Part shown: positions 34,336-48,600 of the stretch, piece after piece
How positions within the stretch are numbered: the stretch's first letter is position 1
Layout: the number at the start of each line of letters is the position of its first letter
Assembly (NCBI GenBank): GCA_949128115.1
Contig: OX421963.1
Span: forward strand, 35,261,979-35,325,978
DNA length: 64,000 bases
Reading direction: 5' to 3'
DNA from: Anaspis maculata
Lineage: Eukaryota; Arthropoda; Insecta; Coleoptera; Scraptiidae
Notes under the pieces: model-generated
Database searches by the model: none
What the model was told of the DNA's origin: nothing
Seen by the model: the letters and a program-made list of their open reading frames with translations, nothing else
Translations under genes and position numbers: made by a program

Positions 34336-34719
34336 AGAAAACAAAACTGAATGAATTCCATGGGAGATATTAAAAATTTTCTATTACTATAATATTGTAG
34401 ATTTTCTTGAATTTACAAAATAAAACTTGTGATGTTATTTTTTATATTGCTGTTTTATCATTAATAAAACAGATCAGAAGAGCGCTGCACGCTATTGTGC
34501 AACTTAGGTTTTAGGACTTTTTTCTTGTCTATCATCACATTGTACCTTGATCTAACTTATTAACTTTCTGCGCGCGCCAGTTTTTTGTATAAAAATAAAA
34601 CAATAGGCTATAATAAAATCCATTTAATTATTAAAAAATAATTTGTAAATATATTGAGACTTTTTGGTATAATAAATTAATAGCACACTGACAACAAAAA
34701 ATGTATTCAAAATATATTC

Positions 34720-36658
34720 TTAGTCGTTTGATTGGCGCTTGATCAAGCTAAAATTTTCGTCGAGAGCCACAAAGTATGTGGGTTCCGGATACTTCCTACC
34801 CTTGACTGCAATTCTGCCTCTGTAATGGCACACATAACCAAATTCCTGGACGATATCTGCAGTGGCCTCTAATACTTGTATGTGGTTAGGTAGACCGGTG
34901 GTGTCCATGCGCGACGCCATGTTGACCGGATCGCCCCAAATATCGTAGAGCGGTTTCTTGGAGCCCACAACTCCAGCTGCTATGGCCCCGTATGATATCC
35001 CTGCAATAAAAAGTTAATCTCTCAATATAATTGCAAAACAATTAGGTTTGAACATGATCCAATGGAGAGTTACAACCATTACACACTTCATCTGCAGGAT
35101 TAAATAAATGCTCACGGATAATATAATATGATTCAATAAGCTAAAGAAAGAAATATTACCGATTCTCAATTTCATTTCTTGCATGTTTTCATTGTTAATC
35201 TCCTTAAGTTTTTTCATCAGACACGAAGCAAACTTGATCAAGGATATGACGGCGTGGGTCGTTTGGTCCCTCCGTATGTTTTCGGTGTTCCCCAGCCCTG
35301 GCACCAGGCCGCAGGCCACCAGGTAAGTCCACTTGGCCTGTTTGATTTTTTCTATTGGTCTGCCGAAGTTGTTACCTACTGATAACTTGAAGAAAAACCT
35401 TGAAATTAAAAAAAATATTTTCAAAGATTATCAAACTTACCGTGTCGAAATCACAAATGATCGAGTTCATCACATTCAAAAAATTGTCGCCCATGCTTTC
35501 AATATCGATGTCTACTATTGAGGCGAACATGACGGCGGCCAAGTCGTAGTTTTCGTGGTACAAGCCTTCAGACGAGCGTCTTCCCACGTCTAAATAAATT
35601 TCGGCTGTAACAAAGAAACAGTCCATTATACACAGAAGCACAAATAAAAATCTGTTGTGTCACCACAATACTTTCCCGACTAGTATCCAGGAACCTATGG
35701 AAATTTTTGTTTCGACGTCTTTTCAGGTGGAAAATTGGAATTTGAGAGAAGTATTAAAACAAATTTGCAGCATCTTCATAATAACTGAACAAAGAATAAT
35801 TGTGACATTTCTTAGGAAAATTTGAATTTTTTGGAAAAACCTCAAAAACCTTTTCCAAATCGTAAAAATTGTCAAATAATGCCTCATTTTGAGCTCCATC
35901 ATTTGAGTCCGGTCTTGATAGGCCGGTTTTGCATTTTCAACTGGAAAACTCGGAAAATTGGGGTAAAATTGTTGGATAATGTCCAAGAACCACGTGAAAA
36001 TCTGTTTACGGGAAGAAAAAATTAAAAGTTAGCTTTTTTTCTCAAGGAGGGGTGGGGGGGAGAGGAGGCTCGAAAACCGTTTTTCCGCATCATCACTTCG
36101 GCTTTGTAACTGTAAGTTTTTCTAACAAGTATGAGTGTGCAAGTTTTTTGTGAAGATAGCGTAAGCGAATGGAACGAGCCTTGGAGAGTGCCCCATAACA
36201 TTTTCATGTTTTCGTGGAAATTATTGTAGGTAGGTACCCTTGGCTATCTTATCTCTTCCGTTCAACGTAGGTATTCAACGGTTCCATGTATTTTTGTTAT
36301 GTTCACAGGAGTTTTTCTTTGCGGGGTTGCAGTAGGGACGGGACTGGGAAGGAAATAACGTAAGTTAACGTTAGTAACGTAACGTAAGTAACGAGAGAAT
36401 GTTGAACTAAATGAGAAAGAAAATTTTGAATTTCTTACCAACGTGTATTGGCAGTATGTTCTTCAGCAGCATAGTATTGATGACATGGACAGAACTGGCT
36501 TGCTTCTCTTTTTCGACTAGAGTTTCGTACCACAAATGGTCAAGTCGGTTCATGTACTCAGTTTGGCGGTCCACTAAATGCAAAGTTATGGTGAGGAATA
36601 CAACACTGATGACATGAGAGACTTGAGGTTGTAACATGTAATTGAATGTTTCGCCGTT
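34720..36658 (-). CDS. Cyclase C2 catalytic half and C-terminus
   Basis: Exon 36658-36439 ends hydrophobic block 2 and starts C2 (DRQTEYMNRLDHLWYETLVE, NTMLLKNILPIHV). Exon 35604-35441 has YDLAAVMFASIVDI, lacking the metal aspartate pair as expected of C2. Exon 35385-35160 has IEKIKQAKWTYLVACGL with the adenine-contacting lysine. Exon 35000-34720 has YDIWGDPVNMASRMD with the purine-binding aspartate and the N-x-x-x-R catalytic pair, then YRGRIAVKGRKYPEPTYFVA and a stop 24 codons on. The forskolin-pocket face is not evaluated. Confidence 0.93.
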
Positions 36659-39600
36659 CTATAATAAATTGTTGTTAATAATAAGTCTTTGCGCATAATA
36701 TGTTCATTAAATATTTACAGTGTAGAATCCTTCGCTGAAATTCCAAATGCATATACAGTAGACTGTGGTGATTATGATGGCGTATATAAATTTGATCCAG
36801 ATATAAATTCGCAAAAAAATGAACGTCATGATGATTGCTAAAGCAGTTGTTTCAGTCATGTGCTGGAATGTAGAAAAAGTTTTACAAAAACACTCTTACC
36901 AGGTGAGAACTGGAAATAGAGTTACAACCGTAATATTCAAACTTAGATACCGGTAGATCTCGTGCCAAAAGAAGATTGTGGTAGAAAAATGGCGATTGGT
37001 TAAGTAACAGAAACTCATTTTTGAACGTAAAAATAAAAATTCGACAAGGCTAATTTAATCGGTTATTTTTTACTGGAGCTTCCAGCTACATAGATTACTA
37101 GTTGATTTTCGGATTTTTGCATTGCTTTGGCAGTGGCAGAATCGTAATCTGCAGATTCGATTCAGGTAAAACCGCCTAAAAACATGACCAGAGGATGTAT
37201 TGAGTAGGTATACGTTGTTTCAGAAATATTGCTATCCCAGTAGGTCATGAAAATCTAAATGCAGCTTTAGATTTAGTTACAAAAAACGTCAAATCAGAAG
37301 TGATAATCTCATGGAAACTTCATTATTTATTTTCAGGTTATAAGTCAGATCTTTCACTCCTTTCAGTCAGAAAGTATTTCTTTAGTTTTTTATCGAGTAT
37401 CACGTGCGGCACCCCATTCAAGGTGCACTTGAAGAAAGATACATGCAGTTTTGATGTCGAACCGTCTCTGTTTCCGATCTCAGGACTGACAAAAATAGGC
37501 ACCTGGGGAGTCAGCAGATTTTGTTCTTGCCAGTCTCAATCAACATTGTGCACATATCACACAGGTAGATAGTAAAGCAGTAAAGCAAACTCCATGGCCT
37601 TGAAAGGGATCAGATATCAAGGAAGATCTGCTTCTAAAGCCGAGTTACGCTGTTCTACTTCAACTGAGCCTTTTAGTGAAGACAGAAGCACGAAATCTGG
37701 TAGGATATGGCACAACAGACTGTACCTACTCTTTTGATTGAGAACGGGCGCCTGGCTGATTTTTTTCTCGACTGGGCTCAGGGATCCACGGCCACTTTTT
37801 GGTTGTGAGTAGTGACAAACCTTGGCTTCTTTTTGCCAGTATGCGTTTGACCGTGCAGTACGTTACTAAAGATTGAAGCAACGCGCTGAATGTTGGCAGC
37901 TGCATTGTTGGAATCTCTGAAGAATTCTTCGTAACAGCGTCAAAGTCTTTCACGTTCTCTCGAAGATAAACGAACTGGATCCCCACACATGGCGTGAAAA
38001 TTATCAGGTAATCAAAACCAATGAAGGAACAACACAACAGTAGGTATAACATAACAGGAACATCAGTAACTGTATAAGTAACACGTACAGATTCTTAAAA
38101 CTTGCGTCGATAGGTGCTTATTACGATTTTCTTTCCAAAAGTTATCTAGGTGGACTTAGAAACATGACAGTTTGGACGACAGTAAAAAACTTCGCGGCTG
38201 ATTTTGATTGACATGTCACACTGACTTGAGACTAAAACAATAAACGTTTTAGAACTAGACAAAGCTAAAGCGACTTTTACCATATACTTCCAATGCCTAC
38301 TGGGATAGCAATCAATCTGAAACAACGTATATGTATAAGTAGGTACTGAAAAATTACATGTGGCACCACAATATTTCCGGCGAGTATCCAGAAACGTAGG
38401 CAAGTTTTGGTTTGAAGTGTTCCTTTGGGAGAAAGGTCAGAACCTGATTGAAAAATAGCAAAAAAAACTAGCAGGTTTAGTATTACTTCTCATCTCATTC
38501 TTCGAAAAATGAGAAGAATAATCAATTTCACGGCTTTCTTCATTAGAGCAAGCTATGGAAAAAATGTGTTGTGCTGGCACAAATGGTTGCGATGCAAGCT
38601 AGATTTTGACGGCTTGATAGATGTGACATGTATAATGTGACAGCTGTCACCGTCATCTCAACGCGATGCACCCGCGGAAATTTCCGAGGCTGCGAAGCGA
38701 AATTAGGGAAACGTGTGAACCCCCTGCAGTGGAAGTTGCTGTGTGGTCGGTAAGGGTCCTCTCTATCATGGTTGTCGGCTTTTCGGCGACGCTGCCAACT
38801 GACCGGCGGTCACTGAATAAAATGATGCCCAAGCGACCCCGGGCGCGCCCAGTACTATGTAAAAGGGAGTAAAACATCCACTGAGTAGTAAGTACTTCCT
38901 ACTCTAGCTTCAATGTAATTTGAATCTAGTTCAAATGTGGCGGATCGGATGTAACTTGACTTCCAGTTGCTGCATTTATTTCGCAGTGATACTTTGGTGC
39001 CCACTGTTGTAACAAGTTACCAAGGCTCCACTTTTACTTGCACTATAGGACTTGTACCTTTATGAAACGAACCCCTATTTGTATTTCTTTCTACTTACTT
39101 ACCCAAGGTATATTACAATTCTGAGACGGCTGTCTCAAAATCATGCGCATGAAACTAATCGCCTTGAAACTTCCATCTCTCACTTTTCCCTCTGGTTCTG
39201 AATACTGACATTCCACCTGGAAATGGCTGGATTAAAAATCAAACGTTACCTACGTTTTGCGGAAAGCATTTACCACTTGCATGAAGACACAAATGCAAAA
39301 CATGATGCAAATTACAGTGTAGATTGCTACCCTAGCTAGGACGTTGTTGGTCACGAATTTTGATTTGTCAAAGAAGAATTTTAGAATACAATTTCTAGGA
39401 AAATCCGTTTCGTATCTGGATATATGTTTGGTCCATAAGTGATGTGTCCAGGTTAAAGGCAAGAAGAAAAATATGATTACACCTAGCGTCACATAAAAAG
39501 GCCAAGCAGTCCAGTCCCATCTGAAAATTATTTTTAGTTTTCACAGGGAGCTATTTTTTTGTAACCAAAATGCTTACTGAGGCTGCGTCAAGTTTTCTAT

Positions 39601-42600
39601 GATGAAAACGAATACAACTAAAACGACTTGGCTCAGGACGTAGTACTTGAAAAGTGGATCTGGGATGGCTATAAAATGGAGTTCGTGTTTCAAATTTTTA
39701 AAGAACAGAAACAGCGGATTTAGGTCGGTTCCTTTGAACCATTGTCTGAAAATATAAATATTTGTAATGTTTGAACGATCAGACACGATGACGATAGTCT
39801 TACTCATATTTGGAAACGAGCATGTTCTCAATATTATCTTCAAGCTCTTTATTGGTCTCGGCCAAGCGTTCTTCGTATCTTTTGATGTTATTATTCATAA
39901 ATGCGGTCCTTCGTTTTCCATCGCCAGGCGTTATCCTCCTTTCACTAGGCAAAATTCTATTACCATTCATGCTCAATCTTCGGTGCAAACTACCACCCAA
40001 AGCTGGATTTCCGCTGTATCTGCGATCAGTGGGATTTATAAAAGGATTTCGTCTGCTGTAAATAGTATCTCTTCTTTGGTCCCCATCACCATCACCAACA
40101 GCGATGCCATTAGGCAAAACCGATCCGTTGTTGCTGGATCTCAAATTGGAAAGTATAATGCCATTATTGCCGTTACTCAATCTAGAGACGTCTAGTGGAC
40201 TGCGTTTTTTATAAATCGTCGGTCGTCTTTGATTTTCACCATTTGAAACAACCGATGTTTCTCGTGCGTACTGCACTGTGCTGTGACCCAAGTCTGGTTC
40301 ATCAAGGTCTGCCTACAACTTGATTTAAATAACCATCAAATCGCTAGAGAACCAAAACAATGAAAAGCGTACCACAGGTGGTGATATGAGGTAAGTGCTC
40401 TCGTTGTTCATGCTTTTACCTGAGCTAGTAATATCGTACGATTTTTGCAGCAAGCTTTTTGTTTTGTGCGTCACGTGCACTTTTCTACAAAAATATGCTA
40501 TCTCAAACTTAAAACTGGATTTGAAATAAAAAGCTCCACATACCCAGGACATCCTTGAGTTTCCATCTTGTTAGCAATGTCAACATCATTGGACCAGACA
40601 TCATACTGCCACTTTATGGAACCTATGATGCCGCTGATAATTTTTCCTGTGTGTATTCCGATCCTCATGTCGATGTTTACTTGTCTTCTTCGTCTAAAAA
40701 AGTTCAAATAATAAACTAGCTAAATAGCATGCATATTTTTCAAACAGATCAAGTACCTAACATCAGATATGATTGCAATCATTTTCAAGCCAAGATCGAC
40801 ACAGGCCTCTGCATGATTCGGTGCAGGATCGGGAGGCAGACCAGCCACGCAGTAGTAGCAATCACCCAAGAACTTTATGCGCAACACTTTCAGAATCTCA
40901 GAGGCATCGTCAAATCTTCCGAAAAGTTCGTTGAGAGTATCGAGCAGATCATTGATGCTCAGCGAGCTAGTCATTTCGGTGTAGTTGACTATGTCAGCGA
41001 AAAGTATTGTCACGTTATCATGGACTTCAACATAAGGGTCTCTGGAAAATCAATAATTTCAAGTACCCCTGTGAGAAAAAACACCTTTATTTACTGAACA
41101 ACAATAAGATTTGATTTGATCCGAGTCATTTGAAGATAAACTGAAACTTGAAATCGAATGAAATCATTAGGTACTGTGAAAAAAGCTCACTTGAATGGTC
41201 TGTGCCTTGGAATTTCATTCATTGTCTCAATATCGTCCCAAAACTTCATGATGTCTCTTCTTACCCTGTCGATGATGTGCTTGGGTATAATGCTGGACAT
41301 AAGCTGGTTCTGAAATTAAATAATATATTTACAAATATTGATGTTCCATGTCAATTATTGTCAACGCAAGTCTTGGAATAATGTTTTTTTGTTATCACTT
41401 GATTAGACCTCTTCAGCTGAGATGTGGTATATCGGTTTAAACTTTAGGCTCATACTCAATATGCAGTATGGCGTGCATTAAACTGCTCATCACCTAGCAT
41501 GATGAGAACAGAAAAAAGTTTGATTTGGTAAAATTCTAGAAGGAACAAACTCTTGGGACTAGTTTTGCGAGGGAGCAATAAGATCTACTGGGTGTCTTAT
41601 GACTCAATTTCAAGTTGGAGGCTCCAAGTCAGAACGACGTAACTTATTGCCAATACAGCGGTCTGATTGATTGATAGGGCTTATTACACACCAACCTTCA
41701 CCATGGTGATTTTAACTTAAGACGGTCCGAGTCCCAACATGAAATCGAGCTAACACCAACAGTGTCGCCAACTTACGCCACGCACTGTCTTAGCAGCAAG
41801 CTTCTACAGGCTGTCCCCATCAGCAGAACTGATAGCATTATAAGTACCTAACCGGAGAATCCTTAGTTAATTTTATGACCCACTATGAAGTTTATTTTTC
41901 GATATTTGAATTCTTACGAAGACCCCTTGACTTTATCATAATTAAAAAACAAAACGTTGTAGGTAAGAAAAATCTTCAAGCCTCTAAATTCTCTAAATTC
42001 AAAGTCACTCCTGCAATCAGAGAGCACAAAAAATAATCAAGATTGAGATGAGGTAGGTAGTCAGGTACTATAACTTGAGTATTCATATTTTTCTGTTGAT
42101 AAATTGAAAAAAAAGTGATAAGCTTGATTTTTGATCAAATCTAACAATTGTTAGGTATTGAATTATTGATAGCCAAAAAAAATATAAATAGATAGGTACC
42201 TACCGCTTGTTCCTCTTCGAATTTTAATTGGAAAGTGGATTCCACACATGATCGCCTGTCAAGGAAGCTGCGCCTTTTTACAATTTCATTCATATACCGG
42301 AAGTAGATGCCTAGTCCATTGACACATGCTAGATATATCGCATCTGATACGATCTAAAAACCGACAAAAACAAACTGTTGAAATGAAATTAAAAATTATC
42401 ACATCATAGGTATCACAATACATTGTTGTACATCGCATTCCAATCTGGACAAGCAAAGTAAGCGTTTCTTTGCACTCATTCATTTATTTTTTAATGTACA
42501 GGGTGACCACGCGAGTATTCCCCCCCCATACTGGAGGTTTCACATTTGAGATAATTTGAAAAGGAAAAAACTTTTTTCGATCAATTTTTCCGTAGATTTC

Positions 42601-45600
42601 AAAACTGGAAACTTTTTTTGCGACACAACAATAGTTATTTATTCTGAGTACAAATATAAATATACCGGGTGATCATATGAAAACTATCCACCTGCAATAA
42701 CTCCCGATTCCTAGTGAATATTTCTTCGAGCAAAAGCAGGTCGATTTTTATGTATTGTCAAATTTTCATCTTCAGCCCCCTCGCCCCCACTCGGCCCAAC
42801 TTTGGAATTCCAAATGACACTGCCTACCTTGCGAAACAACAAATTGAAGAGAATTGAATTCTCTTTCTGAAAAAAATATCTCAAAATTTTTCAACCCCAC
42901 CTTCTTCTCCCCAAAAAGTCTGAGTGTCCCCATTTTATATTCTGTACCCTTCAATCCCTTAAATTTGGTCAGCGTCATCTTAGATGCCTAGATAGCATGG
43001 AAGAAGAGAATTTTCAGTGAAAAAAGAGCTACCCAAATTCACCCCTTTGCTCTCCCCCACCTCAACTTCAAAATTTATCAAAACACCACCTACTTTGTGA
43101 AACATCAAATTAAAGGGAACTTGATTCTCTTTCTGAAAACAATTTTTTTGAAATTTTCAACCCCTCCCCCATTTGGAGTATTTTAGGATGGAAACGGGGG
43201 GTTTTGAAAATTTTGAAAAAATTTTGTTGACGAGAATTCAGTTTCTTCCAATTTGATTCATCACAAATAGCCCAGGCGCCAGGGAGCAAAAATCAGCTCA
43301 ATAAGGAAATAATTGTTTCCTGGCTGGAAACTAGCCTAAAACGATCTGTGTGACTTAGGTTTTGACATACTAATTTCCCCTCTTTCGGAAATGTCGGCGT
43401 CATGTCGCCATCATCAACAAGAAGTGCACCAGCGTGGTTTTTGCCCAATATCTTGATTTTGGGCCATCTGACAGCAAAAGATGTAAGAAGTCATTTTGAA
43501 ACCAATGAAATTCCCCACGGAACAGTTTTTGAGCGACCTTTCTGCGACTTATGGTTTTTGAGATAGAGCTCCTGGAAGCGAGAGGCATTGTCGTAAAAGC
43601 TCCATGGCCACTTGACTCGAAAAACTAAAATGTCGATGTGACAAAAAAAATTCAAAATGAGATTTCTTGAGAATCCTTCATGCTATAGTTGCAATGATGA
43701 TCTTGAACTCTTTCTCTTGAACCGTTGATTACGAATATAGAAAAGTCAAAAATGTCACATTGTACATATACAGGGTGTACTGAGGGAATCAAATCAGATC
43801 AGAGAAATTTTACATATTTCTTCGATTTTAGCCTATATGCGACACTCCAAGCACCTAACACGAATCCAATATCAATATGGATTTGCTCTATAAGCTTCAC
43901 TTAACACACTAAAGTAGTGGTCAGCTCACAGCTTTACTGTAAAATGTTTTGAAGGCCCTCTGAAATCATCAAAATATAAAAAATTCACAGTACCAAGGAA
44001 TGTATATAATAGTATATTATATACTAAGGGATCATAGTGAATTTTTAATTTGGGGATTTGGACCCAAAGGGCCCTCGAGCAACAAACTTCACCCAAGGGA
44101 TCAAAAATTCACTTTGGTTCCTTGGTATATAATATACTGTTACATACATTTCTTGCTACTGTAAATTTTGATGATTTCAGAGGGCCTTCAAAACATTTTA
44201 CAGGAAGGCTGTGAGCTGACCACTTCTTGAGTGTATCAAGTGAAGCTTACAGAGCAATGCATATTGATATTGAACTCGTCATAAGTGCTTAGAGTTTCGC
44301 ATAGGCTAAATCGAAGAAATATGTCAAATTTCTCTGTTCTGATTTGATTCCCGTAGTACACCCTGTATATGTACAATGTGACGTTTTTGACTTTTCAATA
44401 TTCGTAATCTACGGTTCAAGAGGAAGAGTTTAAGACCATCGTCGCAACTATAGCATGAAGAATTCTCGAGTAATCTCATTTTGAATTTTTTTTGTCACAT
44501 CGACATTTTAGTTTTTCGAGTCAAGTGGCCATGGAGCTTTCACGACAATGACTCTCGCTCCAGAAGCTCTATCTCAAAGACCATAGGTCGCAGAAAATTG
44601 AGTAAAAAACCAAACTGTGGGGAATTTCATAGGCTTCAAAATGACTTCTTACATCTTTTGCTGTCAGATGACCCAAAATTAAGATATTCGGCAAAAACCA
44701 CGTTGGTGCACTTCTTGTTGATGATGGCGACATGACGCCGACATTTCCGAAAGGGGGGAAACTAGTATGTCAAAACCCAAGCTACACAGATCGTTTTAAG
44801 CTAGTTTCCAGCCAGGAAACAATTATTTCCTTATTGTTTTCCCTGGCGCCTGGGCTAAAAGTAGGTATTGTCATTTTAGATTTTTAAGGTAAGGTGGGGG
44901 AAGCAAAGGGGAGGCACTTTTTCAACAAAAAAATTTCTCTTTCGATGCTGTGCATTGAAGAGAATTGAGAGGTCAAGAATATTAAATTGGACATTCAGAG
45001 AATTTTAGGAGGAAAGGGGGTGAGGTTAAAAATTTTACTAATATTTTTTCAGAAAGAGAATTTAATTCAGTTTAATTTGATGTATCGCAAAATAGGTAGT
45101 GTCATTTGAAATTTCGAAGTTGGGGTAGATGAGGGCGAGGGGGCTAAAGATAGAAATTCGCCAATGTATGTTTTAGATGTCCCCCTCGATTGACTGGTTT
45201 TTGCTCGAAGATATCTTCTCCCGACTAGGAATCGGGAGTTATTGCAGGTGGATAGTTTTCAAATGATCACCCGCTATATACCACAGTGTTGAATTATTTC
45301 CCAAGGCAAATTGTCAAAAAATTTACAAAAATCCCATAATACTGACCTAAACTTGGGTTTTTTGGCTAAAAAAATTCTAAAATTTGACCCACAATTTTTT
45401 TTATAATGCTACGCTTATATGTAATAAATTCTCGCGTGATCACCCTGTACGTGGACGAACGAAACAAGTGAAAAAATTGGTATATTATTCAATGAGCGAG
45501 TAATGCCTGATGCTATTACTAAATAGACAGGAGCTGACAAGAGCTTTGGCGAGTGCTGTAATAAAACATCCAAATGAGTGATAGTCATTGCACAAGAGTA

Positions 45601-48600
45601 GAATACTATGGTTTATTTGAAAACTGTCAGAATTGAATAACTATAGTATGTTCAACGCTAGTGTGATTCTAGTGAGCTATGATTTCCCAAATTTCTCCTT
45701 TTCAAATGCGTCACGTGACGGGGCTCCTAAGCAACTAGAATCACACTAGGGTTGAACGTACTTTACGATATTATTTAATGAGCTTGCAATGTATGCTATT
45801 ACTCATAGTCCAGTAAAATAAGGATTTGACTTGGAACAAATTAGGGGCAGGATGAAAAAAATATGATGATGTAGAGAATGAAAAACTAAATAAGGAAAAC
45901 CAAAGTTTCATTTCCAGTCATCCCGGGAAACATGGAAAAAAATGGAGAAGATGGAAAAACATGCGCCGCGGTCTTTCTTCTGAAACGGTGAGAGAACGGT
46001 GAGAGATGTGTAGAAACTGTCAGGGACAAAGTTGTAGGGAATTTGATAATCTTCGAAAAAGTCCCTGGGGGCATATGTCTAACTTCTTCAGTTTAGCCGT
46101 TTATTGCAGTCAATATTGCGCCCCGGTCTAGTGAAGTGGAAAAACTGTCCGCGTGACCTTCCTTCTTTAATGCTGTGAGAACGACAAGAGATATCCGAAA
46201 ATTGTGAACGACAAAGTTGTAGAGAATTGAATGCTCCCCTAAAAAATCTTCAAGGCCAATTATTAGCTTTTCTAGTTCAGCCGTGAACCACGTTCGAAGT
46301 TGCGCGACAATCCTGTTGATAAAGTGGTAATATAATATAATAATAATTTATTGTTCACAGAAGAATTACATCTTCATAACAAAAGAAAAAACAAAAAAAA
46401 CCCCAATGCACAGAAAAAATAAATATGAAAATAAAAATATAATATAAAACAATACTTGGCCAGCTAAATTAGAAATAACTAGAAAAAACCGAGTACATTT
46501 GAACAAAGAAATCATCATTCATTGAAAAGAAATGACCTCATTTTGAGAAAACTTGCAACGAAATTAGCAACCCTCTTGATGGATTCCATGTCAACACCAT
46601 TTAAGCAGTTTATGAGATCATCATAGGACTTGACTGAAGTTGGGAGCAAGCATCTGTTAGGTTTGTAAATAGGGCAGCTAAAAAAGATGTGGCGAAGGTT
46701 TTCTGGCTCATTTAAATTGCAGACCGTACATAGTTCTTGAGGGTTGATTCGGTACGAGCAGCCATTGTAGCTGAATTTTATTATAAATTTGTTGGCTAAT
46801 CGTAACTGAGCGATGAATCTAGTGAGATACATGTTGGTCCGCAGCATAAGGTAACTCTGAGGCTGCAAGCTGGTCAAGTTGTAAAAGATTTTGTGGTCAG
46901 ATGCATGGATACAGCGCAAATCTTCCTCAAACAATTTGTGTTAGAGAGCCGAGATTAGGCCCAGCCTATTATCACGTAAGCTCTCATGTGTGAGATGTTT
47001 CCACAGATCCCCGCGGTTGATAGACTGGAACAGATCACCCACCTGACTTGTCCAACTATATCTAGAATCCGTTGTTTCCAGAGACCTCAAGCGATCAAAG
47101 CAAATTCTTGGGTACCTTTCTCTGGTCATAATCAGAGGGAATTTGCCGCGAGGCACCGTTGAACCGCAGCGGTTCCAACAACGGTCCTATCTCCATCTCT
47201 TGCTATCCAATTGCGTTCTCTTTTCATATCCTTCAAGCGCGAAAATGCATCGGTCCTAACCGTGGTGAGGTGTCAGGTGACCGCGGTTTCAGTTTAAAGT
47301 TTGAATGTTATCTTGACCTCACAATCGACACATCATCAACATAACAATAAACCTCTGAGCTGGGTATCCGTATCCAAATGAAATAAATCCAGTTCCGTTC
47401 CAGCTAAACCCACCAATTTTCCCGGGCTCCCGTCCCGCTAGGTTATATCTGACAATTCTGACATAAGACAGATGAACCGCCACACTGAACCGGCCACTCC
47501 ACCCGGTCCCTGATATTGCTAACCGTTGAAGTACACTCCAAGTAAAAAGTTTGAACCGGTCAGGTCGCGGCAACGCAGCGGTCATGCAGAATCGTGCACC
47601 GTTGACTCAACGGTGCCTCGCGGCAAAATGCCTCAGAATATTAGACAACCAGTTTAAACATGATTTAAAAATGAACAAAAGCAACCTGCTTGATCCCGTT
47701 TCCGTACTGTTGATGAAGTGGTTCTTCTGGAAAACTTACAAAAACCCTAGACTCGATGAGAAAACTGACAATGTAGAGGATGAAAAACTGGATCTAAAAA
47801 ACCAAAGTTTCATTCCACACCGTTTAAGGAAACCTGAGAAAAAAAAAAGAAAAATTTGAAAAATTGCGATTTGCACTCCGAGCTTCCTCATTGAATACTG
47901 AAATAAACGTAATAAATATGAAAAATCTGAACAAACTAGCTTGTAGAGGATTAAATGATCTATAAAAAATCCCGTGATGTCATGTATGCATCTTTGTCGA
48001 CTTAGCTGCGGAGTGCTATCAAAGTTGGGGTACATGACTCGTGACGCGTCGCATATGTGGTCAAACTGGCACGACGTTGCGGTAATTGTTTAATTGATTA
48101 TGAAACATGATCAAATGATTTGAAAAAATTGCGTTCTTTGTTTAACGTCTGGGTAGATACTTATTGTTAGAATTATCATTGTAGTCATCATCATCATCGC
48201 CTTCCGAAACGACAATGCAGGAAGCGTCAGAACAGGTGGCTCCACCGCGGTGGTGACAAAACTTGGTACACTTAAGGTCAGCTTTTCTGCATTCACAAAG
48301 CTTCTCAAAGTTTATCAAGCATCTGTAGGAAATCAGCCGAAGCCGAGAGCTACGTTATCCTGGGTTCTAATAGGCATCAACAAAAAAATGTTCAATTTCC
48401 AACCCCATTGTTCAGGTGGACAGTTGTTGTTTATTATCTCCGAGCTGTTGTTGAATGATCATTGTTCGTCAGAAATCAGTTGGAAAACATCTCATTATCT
48501 AACGTGAATCACGTTTTTCAATTATTATACATATTGTGTTACAAAATACGAGTAAGGACTTATCTCAATTTTAAGCCTGAATGTCACGATACTATCTTCA

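Noticed and set aside
39767..40195. 142-codon plus-strand frame opposite the C1b exon
   Set aside because: Antisense shadow of a low-complexity coding exon; the minus-strand reading joins both neighbouring cyclase exons in phase.
43400..44735. Two 60-85 codon frames with shared SRSSISKTI residues
   Set aside because: They are the same sequence in the two arms of the palindrome. They have no homologue I recognise.
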